Source of the DNA: Nicotiana tabacum
Lineage: Eukaryota; Streptophyta; Magnoliopsida; Solanales; Solanaceae
NCBI RefSeq assembly: GCF_000715075.1
Contig: NC_134089.1
Span: 101,997,157 to 102,061,156, forward strand
DNA length: 64,000 bases
Direction of reading: 5' to 3'
The notes below the pieces were generated by a model. It saw only the letters and a list, made by a program, of their open reading frames with translations, made no database searches and had not been told where the DNA came from. Below, one piece after another: positions 9,995 through 22,506 of this stretch. The translations under genes were made by a program, and so were the position numbers. Numbering within the stretch: position 1 is the first letter of the stretch; the number at the start of each line of letters is the position of its first letter.

Positions 9995-12648
9995 TATAAC
10001 GATTCGCCTGGTCGTTCTGCTTTTAGAACCCCATTCCTCTAGTTAAGGTTTCCCGTACTTGCTTTTACTGATTTATGACTTGCGGGAATGGTTGGTTCAG
10101 GATTTGGAAGAGTTTGGGTTGAAATAGGCACACTTGATTCCCTAAGATTTTCTTAAAAGGCTAAGTTTGACTTTGGTCAATATTTTTAGTAAATGAATTC
10201 GGACATGTATTTTGATGGTCCCAGAGGGTCCATAAAAAAATATGGGACCTGGGCGTATGCCCGGAATTGAATTGTGAGGTCCCTAGCCCGAGTAATGAAT
10301 TTTTGTTAGAAATTGTTAAACTGAAATTCTAAGGATTTAATGAAAATGAATAATGCTTGATCATGTTGGTATCAGGCCCGTATGTTGATTCCGGAGCCCG
10401 GTACAGGTCCAATATAATATTTTAGTCTTGTTTGTGAAATTTGGTAAGAAACAAGACTGATTTGATGTGATTCGGACGTCCGGTTGTAAAGATAGGAATT
10501 TGAATGTTCTTAAGGATTTCATGTTTTTTGGTGTTGAATCCGTGGTTTTAGGTGTTATTTCGGCGATTTGATCGCTCGAGCAAGTTTGTACAATGTTGTT
10601 GGACTTGTGCGAGTATTCGGAGTGGAGCCCCGAGGGATCGGGTAAGTTTCAGGCATAGGTTTGGAGTAGAAAAACAAACTAGATTTTTGGTGTTTTTGTT
10701 GCTGCTGTAGATCTCGTAATTGCGAGATATTGATCGCAATTGCGAGGTATGCATCACAAATGCAATGAAGCCGACTGGGGGCAGTGGTCGCATTTGCGAC
10801 ATATTCTTCGCATTTGCGAACCCAGCAGAGTCCGCATTTGCGACCCCTCTATCGCAATTGCGATCAAGGCAGAGGAAGGCCCAGTTCGCATTTGCGAACA
10901 TTTCATCGCAATTGCGACTACGCATTTGCGAGCTTGGTGTCGCAAATGCGACATCAGAGGCCGGGGCACAACTTTTAAAAATGAGACTTAGACCATTTAT
11001 TTCATTTCACTTCTACACTTGGGTGATTTGGGAGCTTTCAAAGAGAGGATTTCAACCTAGAATTGTGAGGTAAGTTATTCCTACTTAATGTGAGTTTAAT
11101 ACTTGGGTTTTGGGTAGATTACCACACTAAAATTAGTGAAAATCATGGGATTTGAGTGAAAATCTAGGGTTTTGATAAAAGTTAGATTTAACCACAAAAT
11201 TTGTTATGGAATGAAGTAGAAATCATAAATTATTGATCCTTAGGCTATAAAGAATAACTTTCTTCAAAAAGATTCGGAATCCGGGCACGTGGGCCCGGGG
11301 TCAGATTTTATGAAACTTGTGTTTAAGGTTGGGAAACTACTTTAGCAACTAAAATACGAACTCTTGAGCTTGTATTAACTAGTTCCTACCTCATTTAATT
11401 AGTTGCGGTTTGTTCGGCTCCAAATTGAGGGTTTGGGCACGTTCTTGGTGTTGGAAGTGCGCTTTGGAGTGAGGTGAGTCTCCTATCTAATCTTGTAAGA
11501 GGAAATTGTCCCCATAGGTAAGCTAATATAAAAATTTGTCACTAAATGCGGGGGCTATGTATGCACTAGGTGACAAAAGTCCGTGCGTAGCTACTATTAT
11601 GTTAAGTCCGGGTAGTCTAGGATCCAAAAGCATGCTTTGTATGATATTCTTGTAACTTTATGATTAAATTTGGATTGTTTAAATTATGTTGATTGTGGTA
11701 AATGAGACTAATAAGAGGAACATCATTTTCTTAGCCCTTTTAAAGAGAAGTTGATATTTTTGTGAATAATTGCTCCCCGATATATATTATTATCTGCCTG
11801 TTGTGTTTAATTACATTTGACCACGTTACATGTCTGATTCACGAGCGGAATAATAGATGCATCTATGGTTTGCACCGTTCGACCCTCGGCAGTGCACAAT
11901 TTTCTTTTATGTTGGATCGGGCCGTACGACCTCGACACTATTTGTGCATGTTTTTGCTCAGTATTTTTCTGTGGATTGGACTTTATTGTATGCCTTCGAA
12001 ATGTAAATGGCCAACTGCGATATTATCTTGGAAAGGACCTGTTACTTCTTGCTATAAACTATTAATTATTTGTTCTATCCATGCTTAGTAGAACTCTTTT
12101 CTCATATTATTTGACCCTAGTAAGTGTCAAGTCGACCTCTCGTCTCTACTTCTTCGAGATTAGACAGAATACTTACTGGGTACATATTGTTTATGTAGTC
12201 ATACTATACTTTTGTACTTTATTGTACAGGATCTGAGGCAGGTACAACTGGTTACCAATCTGGTGCATGTTCTTGATCATTGTCCGAGACCTCCACGGTG
12301 AGCTGCTCCCTTCTTGTGCCGTTCAGCAGCATGATGGAGTCTCTCTTTATTTTTGGTTGTCTATTCTTTTTCATACAGTAGGATAGATTTATTCTTTTGT
12401 ATATTCTACTAGTTGCCCACAAACTTGTGATACCAGGTCTTGGAACACACATTAATAGACTATTCTTTTGGAGATTGTATAATTATTTTTGTACGTTACT
12501 AATTATCACATGTTTTAACTCCAAATTCAAAAATTTCTGTACTTGCTTTAGTAAAGTAAAGATGAGAACTTATTAATATTTCCACATTGGCTTGTCTGAT
12601 AATGGTGTTAGGCACCATCATGACCTATAATGGAATTGGGTCGTGACA
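9995..12648 (+). mobile_element. 5' LTR of the Tekay/Del-type chromovirus (copy 1)
   Basis: Start TATAACGATTCGCCTGGTCG resembles the usual TGTAACGACC...GGTCG opening with TG mutated to TA. The end GGGTCGTGACA at 12648 is followed three bases later by a tRNA-iMet primer site. Length is about 2.65 kb. It holds the CGCAATTGCG motif cluster (10712-10952), donor-like GAGGTAAGT (11067-11075) and the shared AGTCGACC...CTTCGAGATTAG block (about 12115-12225). It drives transcription to the right into the gag at 12842. The left boundary is inferred from similarity of LTR openings, so its exact base is less certain than the right one. Confidence 0.75.
10712..10952. repeat. Cluster of CGCAATTGCG / CGCATTTGCG palindromes in the Tekay-type LTR
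   Basis: About ten near-palindromic 10-16-mers (TCTCGTAATTGCGAGA, TCGCAATTGCGA, TTCGCATTTGCGAA, TGTCGCAAATGCGACA) spaced by 10-25 varied bases. It differs from a CRISPR array: words are short, self-complementary and imperfect, with irregular spacing, in plant DNA. Amplified copies at 24824-25064 and 38933-39173. Confidence 0.75.
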
Positions 12649-12651
12649 ACA

Positions 12652-12663
12652 TGATATCAGAGC
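12652..12663 (+). other. Primer binding site, tRNA-iMet type (Tekay, copy 1)
   Basis: TGATATCAGAGC differs at one base from TGGTATCAGAGC, the complement of the initiator methionine tRNA 3' end used by many plant LTR elements. It lies three bases after the LTR end. Same in copies at 26764-26775 and 40873-40884. Confidence 0.85.
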
Positions 12664-12841
12664 ACTAGGTTTACGTAGGTCTTACAAGTTATGGGCAAAC
12701 CTAATAGAGTCTTGCGGATCGGTACGAAGACGTCTGTATTTATCTTCAAAAGGTTATTGGGTGTTAGGAAACTACTCTTTATTCATATCCTATCGTGCAG
12801 TGGTTGGTGTACTAAATTTTCCCTTTTCTATTCTCTCACAG

Positions 12842-13030
12842 ATGGTGAGGACACGCATGGCCGATGTTCCATACCCGGGAGGAGCCGCCTGCCATTGCTA
12901 GAGGCTAAGGCAGAGGCCGAGGGAGGGCACCGGCCCGAGGTAGGGGACGAGGGCATCCCAGAGCTGTTCCAGTAGCACCACCAGCAGATCCTACAGGAGA
13001 TCCTATCATTGAGGAGCAGGGCGAGGTGCC
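12842..13030 (+). pseudogene. Tekay-type gag, 5' fragment, broken by the Athila insertion (copy 1)
   Basis: Starts with a basic peptide, MVRTRMADVPYPGGAA, then a stop. Reading resumes in another frame in an Arg/Gly-rich stretch and reaches EEQGEVP-like sequence. This matches the N terminus of Tekay/Del gag (MVRTR...PGGAARGRGRGR). Cut at 13030 by Athila. In copies 1 and 2 the rest of the gag does not follow downstream of the Athila fragment; only the third copy is continued (57737). The 178-bp leader before it is untranslated. Confidence 0.7.
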
Positions 13031-14569
13031 TGATAATTATGGATTTTAATACATTTTATACTCCTTCTTCCTTAAGTTTTGATTAGAAATTTGCACAAAA
13101 TAGTCCCAAAAGGCTCACAAGTTGTGCTTGATTACAGGTTTGATCAACAAAGTGACAAGATGTCAAAGATTACCTCAAAAGGAGTGAAACTTGCACAAGT
13201 GCCAAAGACAAGACAAGCTCAAGCAAAGCAGGCCTAGTGCGACCACACACCATTTTGTGCAGTCCGCACTAGGAGATTCAGAGAGGTCGATTTCTAGGCA
13301 AAGATGCAATGCGGACGCACTAGGTTTTGTGCGGTCTACACTAAAGGCAATGCGCCCGCATTCAATTTAGTGCGGTTCGCAGAACCCAAGATCAGAGAGG
13401 TGCAAAATTTGAGGATTGAAGCATATGCGGTCCGTGATCCATTTTATGCGGACTGCACTAGAAGCCTATGCGGCCACAGTCCAATATGTGCGGTCCGCGT
13501 TGCCCAAGTTCAGAGAGCTGTATTTTCAAGTTTAGAGCCCTAGTGCAGCTACACACCATTTTGTGCGGTCCGCACTAACCCCGCAGGGGCATTTTTGTCC
13601 AAAATTTTCAGCTTAGTATAAATATCTTCTTTTCCCATTTTTATGGTATAAGATAGTTTTGTAACGTAGCTGCGCTCGTGGGTTCGACTTTCTTAGCCAT
13701 TTTGGGCAATTTTATCTACTTTTCATCATTGAATCTTGTTATTTACCTTAGTGATTAATTAATATGAGTTGTTCTTCATCTATTTCTTGTTTTTCTTCTT
13801 TAATTATGAGTAGCTAGACCCATAAGCTAGGGTTGTGGCTCAACCCTAGTATGAGTAATTGATGGGTCTTGTATTTAAGGGCTAGATTGACTATGGGTGT
13901 TTGATATTTGGTCCAATTTCATGGTTAATTGCTAAATTAGTGGTTGCAAACACTAGTTTGTATTTAGTTGACTAGGGCTCTTCTTGAGAAAAAGAGCCCA
14001 AGTCTCCGAAATTGGTCCAACAAGGAAATGGGGCGTACTCAAGAGATTGATAGCTCCAATTAAAGGGTTAAACCTCGAGAGAGTAATAATGGACTTGACC
14101 CCTAGTTGCTTGTGCAAATTTGCATACCGAATTGGTCTTGAGAATGTCAATTCGGGCAAAATCACTTGAACCACCGAGAGGTGTAGAGTGGGTAATATCA
14201 TGCAACGGTTATATCATACTCCCTAATTATGTTAATCGTGTCTTAGATTCAATTACCCGTCAATTAACCACCTAGGTGAAAGTCATTACCCTAGTGCCTT
14301 TTAAGGCATTTGAACAACCCTTTTTAATTTAACTCTTAGCTTAATCTAGTTGCCTTTACCATTTATATTTTGATAATAGTAGAAGTAAAAAAGAAAACCC
14401 CAAAAATGAGTATAAGTGTAATTTAGAACACATACGCAATCCTAAACTAGATGGATACTCAATTCCAAATTCAAACTCTCTGTGGAAATTGATCCCGACC
14501 CTAAATGGGGTAAAAACTGCTCTGACCCTCTCTCACTACTCATTTGTAGTACGGAGTAGGCCGAGATCA
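13031..14569 (+). mobile_element. Athila-type 5' LTR (copy 1)
   Basis: 1539 bp, TGATAATTA...GAGATCA. U3 holds GTGCGGTCCGCAC-type motifs (13233-13590) and a TATA box at 13617-13624. Followed by a tRNA-Asp primer site at 14575-14592. Copy 1 has lost its own 3' LTR because the duplication break lies in gag. Confidence 0.9.
13617..13624 (+). promoter_or_regulatory. TATA box of the Athila LTR (copy 1)
   Basis: TATAAATA, in all four LTR copies (also 27729, 41838, 56780), just after the GCGG/CCGC cluster and before a pyrimidine-rich TCTTCTTTTCCC. Position fits the U3/R promoter. Predicted from sequence only. Confidence 0.6.
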
Positions 14570-14574
14570 CTTTT

Positions 14575-14592
14575 TAGGACCGTTGCCGGGGA
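14575..14592 (+). other. Primer binding site, tRNA-Asp type (Athila, copy 1)
   Basis: TAGGACCGTTGCCGGGGA resembles TGGCGCCGTTGCCGGGGA, complementary to the tRNA-Asp 3' end used by Athila elements, with mismatches in its first six bases. Same in copies at 28687-28704 and 42796-42813. Confidence 0.8.
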
Positions 14593-14688
14593 GCTAATGG
14601 TTTAAGACTATCTATTTAGTTAGTTTTGTGTATTGTTCTTCTTTCCTTCTTTGTTACTTACTTATTTGTGTCACAACTTAGGTACCAA

Positions 14689-15950
14689 ATGACAACGAAC
14701 AACGCTAGCGACCCTCTTGGACATGTGATTGCGGGGGAGGAGGTAGATGATGTCGGAGATGATGAGGTGCCTCTTGTACCTCAAGGACAACGTAGAGGCC
14801 GCCAGGCCAATGCGAATGATAATAACAATGTTCCATACCCTCCTCCGCCACCTCCAAGAGTGGCTCCCAGGGTACTTTCGAACCAGGGCTATGCGATTGC
14901 TATTGTCCCACCCCGAATCCGGGAGGACAATTTTTAGATAATCAATGTGATGTTAACCTTACTTGAGCAGCGTAGGTATTTCACGGGCGCTGCAAATCAA
15001 AATGCCTACAAACATCTCAAGGGGTTCGTGGATTCATGTTGGGGGAGAAGCAGACGAATGTGTCCGAGGATGCTCTTAGGTTGAGACTCTTCCCATTCTC
15101 ACTTCGGGGGAAGGCATTAGATTGGCTCGAGAGACTTCCCAACCATTCCATCATAACTATGGATGAGTTGGCAGATAAATTCATTGCTAATGTTTTCTCG
15201 CCGGGACATATGGCGACATTGCGTGATGAGATATTGGCCTTCAAGAAAGAGCCCACGGAACCTTTGCATGAGATTTGGGAGCGTTATAGAACAATGGTGA
15301 AAGAATTCCCCAACAATGATATGACCGAGGCTATGATCCAACAAACCTTCTAGGGGGGCATCAATACAACAAATCAATGCATAGTGAACTAACTAACTGG
15401 CGACAACATTATGAAGCTGTCGTATGATGAGGCATGTGATATACTTGACGAGATGGCTGACACTTCTTCTGCATGGCAAAGTAGAGCCAATGTGCCTCAA
15501 GGTGACCCCACGATTATTCATTTTCACAAGGAATTACATGACCATGGGCAAGCTATAGCAGAGTTGACAACTACTATGAACCAATTGGCTAAGGCACAGT
15601 TGCAACAAGTCCAAAACCCTCGCTAAGTGAATGCCATGAAGGGTGTTAATATGCTTGTCAATAAGAGAAGGCAAAGAAGGCAACAAAACCATGGGAATTC
15701 TTAGCAATTTGATGATGACTGTGATGGATTTAAAAATGATGTTTATGATGACCAGAGTGAAGAAGTTCAATATGTAAAAAACTATCAAGGCCAATGGGGC
15801 AACTATTCCAACCAACAACAATGAAGACCTCAAGGCAATTGGGGCAACCAACAACAAAACAATGGTAATTGGGGGAACAACAACCAAAACAACAACTGGG
15901 GCAATCAGAACAACAATCAAGGAAACCAAGGAAATTGGAATGGTAATAAC
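14689..15950 (+). pseudogene. Athila-type gag, truncated by the tandem join (copy 1)
   Basis: Acidic N terminus with a six-proline run, then the Athila-type gag core (VSEDALRLRLFPFSLRGKA, WLERLP, then DELADKFIANVF). It carries a TAG at 14936-14938, a frameshift near 15030, a TAG near 15351, and a C-terminal Asn/Gln/Trp/Gly repeat stretch (NWGNQ-like) with a TGA where an Arg codon would be expected (15823). Copies 2 and 3 share all of these lesions. Copy 1 alone has an additional TAG near 15703. Gag normally forms the particle; this cannot. Confidence 0.85.
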
Positions 15951-17505
15951 TTCTTTTTGATACTTGGTTGGCAGGGTCAGGGCCTTTCTCACTGAGCGAG
16001 CTAATCCGTATTATTCTATGTCAATGTTACCATAACGACTTTACTTAAGATTAAAGATAGGGGCGGGGCGGGCAGTGAAGGAACATAATGATTTGTCTTA
16101 GCTAAGTTGAGTCTTATGATTGTCATGCATTGCCTTATTTGATTATGTGAGTACGTGTCTAAATCTTGTTGATAGAATCCATGCTTAAGGTTATGACTTG
16201 TTGATTCGATCATGTTGGATTACTTTTGCCATGTTGAGATTTTTAATTAGCCGTAGACCGTAGTCATACACTTGCTTTAACTGAATTATGATTTAGTGGC
16301 TACGCGAGTTATTTTTCCATGTTAAATATCTTGATTAGACATATGAATATTGAATAAGCCTGTTAGAATATTATGTTAAGTTCATTTACATGATTAGTCG
16401 TAGCCATCACTTAATAATACAAACATTTATCCGTATCTTTATTATTATGTCCTCGTGCATCATACATATATTCTTTCATCCGCATATGCATGAGTCTGGA
16501 GAGTTTGATATTGAGAAAAATAAAGAATTTTACTACTAAGGACATTGTAAGTAGATATTTGTATTGATCAGTTGACTACGATATTATCAATGTTTGGATT
16601 TGGATCCGTCCCTTCGGAGTCAGGTGATTATTCATATTACTTCGGGCCCCAAGCATCCAGTTTGGACACGTAACCTATGTCAGGCACATGGATGTTGTGT
16701 TGTGAGATATTATGAATAGGTCTTGAGCATGAATAAACATATTAGACTCATGTAGTAGCTTTTATATAAGAGATGGTTGATACATATCATATCTTTATGC
16801 AAGAATTTAAATACTTGATATTGTACTTGATCTCTTTATCTAGAAAGCATACCTAAATTCTATATTTTCTATGCCTTATTATGTTGTACCTCTTTAGAGA
16901 TATCATGCCTTATTTCATATTTGTCACGATCCAAAATCCAACTAGTCATCATGGCACCTAACTCAACCCGCTATTTAAGTCAATTAATAACTAATCAATT
17001 CCACTGAAATTAATAAGACAATTAAATAAAGAAAATATCTGAAACTGATACGTTCCCCAAGGAGTGTTAGTACAAATCATGAGCTTCTAAGATTAGAATT
17101 TAGAAAACTGGTATAAAATAAATACATCATCTGTTCGAAATATACATAAACATATTTTTATAAATCTAAGGCTACCATGAACAAGAGGCAACTATAACCG
17201 GAACGCTGGTACGTCTTCAAATCCAGCTCCCGTCGATCACAGCAACGTCAGCAGCCAATATCTGAATGCAAGGTGTAGAAGTGTATTATGAGTACAACCG
17301 ACCCCATGTACTCAATAAGTAACAAACCTAACCTTAGGTTGAAAGTAGTGACGAGCTGGCAAGGTCGAGTCCTACACCAATAGCCAATAACAGTTCATAA
17401 CAAACGTAAAGCAAGTAATAAAAGAAGTAATTTAGAGATAAATTGCTCAGCTTATTCATAATTTTTCGAAAAATGATTACGATTTTCAAGTATATCAGCG
17501 AAAGC

Positions 17506-19312
17506 TATGGGTGTCTAACGGGTGGGCTGGGTAGGAAATTTTTTGAACCGTACGGGTTTGAAACCGGGCCGATAATGAGTTAGGGGTTACCGGTCTTAAT
17601 AGGTTCGGGTTCATCCGAGTAAAAAATGAACCGTACGGGTTACAGGTACAAGGGGCCGGGCCGGGCCGGGTTAGTGTAATTTTTTATTTTTTTTGTATTT
17701 TGTATAACTATTGTAAGTTATATAAATATACAGTAAAAATATAAATAATACAATGAAGATGAGAAAATATTGCACTTATAAATTGCAAGTGCTACATTTA
17801 TTTCAAAATTTAAACTTACAAATTGAAAGGTTTACAATTAGCAACAAGTAAATTAACGAAAAAAGAGTAAATTCAAAGGTTTTGTATTGCCTTAGAAAGT
17901 TCTTCATAATCAATATGAACTGATTGACCTTCTTCTGGAGTGTTAAATTCAGATGGGTTACCATGTGTTAATATATCTCCAAGTTCCTCGTCTTCTGGGC
18001 TATCAACATCTTTACATCCTTGATTTCTTCGTTCTGATCTAATCCAATCTCTGAAACATACTAAAACTTCCAAAGCATTGCTTCCTAATGAGTGACGAGT
18101 GTCTCCAAGTTGTTGTCTTGCTTGGTTAAATGTACTCTATGATGCAACAGTTGAAATTGGCACATTCAGCCATAGTGGAAAGAACAGGAAAATGCTTTCC
18201 ATTCTCATGCCACCATCCCAACGGTGAAAATTCCTTTGTGCAAGGCTCTTTTTGCTTTTGCAAGTAGAATTGAAGTTCATCAATGTTCCTGCTACTGGTT
18301 TGAGTGTTACAAAATATAGAAAAAATATTAAAAGTATCAAGGCCTTCATCACCATCCACAGTAGTAGAAGTGGTACAATGCATAGTAGGATTAACATTGC
18401 CTACATTAAGAGCAACATCATCAATTATATTTGCATAATAATTATATAATTGTTGTAAATAATTATTTAGCTTGGTCATACAAATTACTACCTGATGCTG
18501 AAGCAGAAGTACTACCTCTTTTTTTATTTCCTTGATTAGTAACCTTATTACAAACTCTTTTTGCATAATTAAACATATTGTGAAAATTTAACTACTAGCA
18601 AAAATTAAATATGCAAATAAAATAGTAAATAAGAGAAAGATTTGGAGGGAGTGCACCGAATTCAGCAATAAATTGAACACTTGATGATTTCGCAACTCCA
18701 ATGTTACCATGAAGAAACGTCAACTGTTCAAATTTCAAACTTCAAACTTCAAATATTAAATAATACGATAAATGAAATTCCAAAAAAATGAGAGTCAAAT
18801 ACTTAATTGCACTTTAGGTGAAGAATGAGAGAATATTAACTGAAAATATGAGTTTGAGAAATGAGAGATGAGTGAAGAAATAAAGAAGTGGGGAAGAAAG
18901 GGGGGGGGGTGTATTTATAGTTTTTCAAAGGGCTAATTAGGTAATTACAAAAGGTGTTAATTTTTTTTAATTAAGGCCCAAAAATGGGCTATTTGTGCAA
19001 ATCTGCCGTGGGGCAACGGCCCCAAGGGCCAGAAGACCGTTGCCAATGGTCAAACAAGTCAGGCCCCATTTTAAAAAAATAAAAAAATAAAAAATGAAAG
19101 TAGTCGTTATACCGGTCTGGACTGGTCCGATCCAGGCCGGTTAACCAGTTCTACAGTAAATCCCGTTTATTGGGTTTGACCGGGCCGGTTAATCGGTTGC
19201 CCCAAGGTAAACGGACCAACCCCCTTAGCCTAATAGCCCAGCCCACCTGAACCCTTTGTACTAGTCCGGGTTGGTCTGAAAGCGGGCTGACCCGGCCCCT
19301 TAGACACCCTTA
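17506..19312 (-). mobile_element. hAT element, internally deleted (copy 2)
   Basis: 1807 bp, flanked by GCGAAAGC (17498-17505) and GTGAAAAC. It follows copy 3 rather than copy 1 at nearly every variable site, including the shorter GGGCC run near 17653. Confidence 0.85.
17873..18566 (-). pseudogene. hAT transposase C-terminal region, broken (copy 2)
   Basis: A single minus-strand frame from 18566 to 18126 covers the N-terminal part through ELQFYLQ, then a WW and FPVLSTMA. VPISTVAS and the following LEVLVCFRDWIRSERR helix are in other frames or after a stop. Confidence 0.8.
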
Positions 19313-22300
19313 GTGAAAACCCAAATCCTTTACCGAAATCGTCGAAAATATGATTAAGTTTGAAAACAATAATCTTTTCCAAAAATCTTTTCAATAATAA
19401 ATAAGATGTTTTATTTTCTTTTTAGATTGCCAGTGTAAAATACATCACTATGCCCATATGTCAATATGTGTGAGAAGTCATGAATGACATGTTACCGTAC
19501 AACATGAAACAAAATGCATCTCTATGCATGTATGTCATATGTGCATGCCAATGGAATGTATCTCTGAATGAACTCATGTACTCACACTCTCAGAGTACTC
19601 AATCTCTCTATCTCACACTTTCCACTTATCATGCTCAATCACTCGACGTGCTCAGTCACTCAGTATTGTATATGGCCAATCCAGCCTAGGGAAGATCTAT
19701 CCCGAATATATACATAACAACTACCAGTCAGTCACTCAGTATTGTATAAGGCCAATCCAGCTGAGGGAAGATCCATCCCGAATATATACATAGCAACTGT
19801 CAGTCAGTCACTCAGTACTATATAAGGCCAATATAGCCCGGGAAAGATCCATCTCCAACAATAGATGCTTCAAACAAGATCCATGTCCATGGAAGATTCA
19901 TCCCTCAATATAAATCAATCGCGCTCAGTTAGGATGTGTCCGGACTCTGGAGGGGCTCCTTCAGCCCAAACGCTATATCAAGTCAATCATGACATAAATC
20001 AATATAACATAATGCGGTGTGCAGCCCGATCCCATAATATAATCAATATAACATGCTGCAGCGTGCAACCCAATCCCATAATATCACTCACATTCTGGCC
20101 ATCAGCCTCACTCAATCATCAATCTCTCCAGTCTCTTGGGCTCATAATGCCATGAAACTAGCCCAAAATGATGATATGGTGTGTCAATAAATAACAACAG
20201 AGACTGAGATATGATATGAAATGAATGAACATGACTGAGTATGCAATTGCAAATTAAACAAGTAATTCAATAACAATACGACCGCAGTGGGTCCCAACAG
20301 AATAAGTGTGAAGCCTTGACATGGTTTCTAACATGGTTCACAATTCAATAGCTCTAGTACGTAAAGATTTCATGGTTACAGATAAGATAAGGCAGCAACA
20401 TAGTACCACAGTTATAAGGGAATCACAATTCACCCGGTGCATGCCCACATGCCCATCACCTAGCATGTGTGTCATATCAACACCAAACACATAGCACGCA
20501 ATTCGGGTTTTCATACCCTCAACACCAAGTTTAAAAGTATTACTTACCTCGAACGAGCCAATTCCAATACTAAGCAAGCCCAGCGATGCTCCAAAAAAGC
20601 TATCCCGCACGTACAGACATCCGAACGGCTTGAAACTAGCCAAGAGCAATTCAAATACATCAAATAATGCCAAAGGAAATAAACCCATCGATAAATGTTG
20701 AATCTTTAATCAAAAGCCCAAAATCATCCAAAAAGTCCAACGCGAGCCCGCACCTCGAAACCCGACAAAACTCATAAAGTCCGACAACTCATTCAATTAT
20801 GAGTCAATCCATACTAGCTTCAAATCTGTCTCCGAATCGATGTTCAGAACTAAAAAATTCACTTTATGAAACTTTAGGCTAAAACCGCCAATTTCCTCTT
20901 TAAAATTAATCAACCAATTGCAAAAAATGAAGATATATTCATGCAATAAGATCAAAACCAAGTGTAGAATACTTACCCCAATCCTTATGACAAAAATTGC
21001 TTTAAAAATTGCCTCAATCCGAGTCCCACATCTCAAAATATGATTAAAGAACCAAAAACCTCGATTCATAGCATTCTGCCCAACATTTTTGCATTTGCGA
21101 ACCAAATTTCCGCTTCTGCGGACACGCACATGCGGCCAAACTTTCGCTTCTGTAAACAAACCAACTCAGCAACCATCGCTTCTGTGGAACATCACATGGC
21201 ACCTGCGCGCATGCAGGAGCTACTGTACCATCTCACCTATGCCATACCCCTCTCCTACGCTCCAAGGCACCGCTTCCGCGCTTTTGCAGGTGCAGCCTAT
21301 TTCTCGCATCTGCGGAGACCTTCTCCCAGTTCCACTTTCGCTCCTGTGACTCTTCTGCCTCTCTTGCGGTTCTGGACCTACACCATAACTCCGCAGGTGC
21401 GGTCACACCAGAACTAGCAGCAACCAACAATGAAAACATGAAGAAAAATTATTCGAAATCGATTCGAAACACGCTCGAACCCCTCGGGATCCCGTCCAAG
21501 TATACCAACAAGTCCCATAAAATAATACGGACTTACTAGAGGCCTCAAATCACATATAACAACATCAAAACAATGAATTACACCTCAAATCGATCTTAAT
21601 GAACTTTGAACTTTCCAACTTCTATAACTCGTGCTGAAACATAGCAAATCAACCTGGAATGAACCCAAATTTTGCACACAAGTCCCAAATGACATAACGA
21701 AGCTATTTCAATTCCCGAAACAACAATCCGAATCCAATATAAAAAAGTCCACTCCTGGTCAAACTTTCCAAAAATCCAACTTTCGTCATTTCAAGCCAAA
21801 TTCAACCACGGACCTCCAAATCACAATCCAGACACGATCCTAAGTCCAAAATTACCCAAAGGAGCTAACGGAACTATCAAAACTCCGTTCCAGGGTCAAA
21901 TTCACAAATGGTCAAACTTGGTCAACTCTTCCAACTTAAATCTTCCTAGTTGAGAATCATTCTTCCAAATCAATTCCGAATAACCTGAAAACTAAAACTG
22001 ATGATTCACACAAGTGATAATACATCATACAGAGCTACCCATGCCCTCAAACTACCGAGCGAAGTGCAAAATGCTCAAAACAACCGATCAGGTCGTGACA
22101 ATATTTTACTTATATTATCATTTGATTATTGGACTGTTAGTAAGTGTTTATGTCGACCCCTCGCCATTACTTTTACGATGTTAGACTTAATATTTACTGA
22201 GCATGTTAGGTCGATTGTACTCATACTATACTTCTGCACCTTCTTGTACATATTAGGTTGATTCTACTAGGGCACCTAGATGGTCTGGCATATTCTTGGT

Positions 22301-22506
22301 GAGGACTTCTTGGCGAGTTACCCTGATGATCGATTCGCAGCTTACGGAGTCTTCCTCCATATTCCTTTTGTATATTGTTTTTCCCTTCAGACACGTAACA
22401 CCAGTCTTGGGAGATTCCCTAGTTATTTATGAATACTTTGAATTGATTTCCGCTTCTAGTTATATCATATATCTGTTAGATAGCTTTGCATTTATTCAGT
22501 TTATTA

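Larger units (their letters stand above)
1834..15950 (+). repeat. Tandem unit, copy 1 of 3 (14,117 bp)
   Basis: First of three head-to-tail copies. It starts at TTCTTTTTGATACTTGG, right after TAAC (1830-1833), and ends inside Athila gag at GGTAATAAC (15942-15950). The second copy begins there in mid-codon. The unit contains an LTR relic, minus solo LTR with hAT, Helitron-like segment with MITE, Tekay-type 5' LTR and gag start, and Athila 5' LTR with partial gag. It differs from copy 2 mainly in its left half (more than thirty substitutions and small indels between 1834 and 6721) and is nearly identical to copy 2 to the right. The extra six bases relative to copy 2 lie mostly in the hAT element. 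Confidence 0.95.
16922..22100 (-). mobile_element. Minus-strand solo LTR (copy 2)
   Basis: As copy 1, with ATATT at 16917-16921 and 22101-22105. The change from copy-3-like to copy-1-like variants falls inside it, between about 20832 and 21083. Confidence 0.88.

Noticed and set aside
10712..10952. CRISPR-like array of regularly repeated short words
   Set aside because: The words are short imperfect palindromes with irregular spacing inside an LTR of a plant element, with no cas genes.
10548..11073. Several overlapping open frames on both strands, repeated near 24660-25185 and 38769-39294
   Set aside because: They arise from the CGCAATTGCG palindromes, which read open in several frames at once, and have no protein motif.
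11762..12088. A 108-residue frame in each Tekay-type LTR copy
   Set aside because: Inside the LTR, no motif, and kept open in all copies only because the copies are recent.
15534..15992. Minus-strand frames of 150-180 residues, rich in Val, Leu and Ile (also 29645-30103 and 43754-44296)
   Set aside because: They are antisense to the Asn/Gln/Gly-rich gag repeat, whose complement reads as hydrophobic codons.
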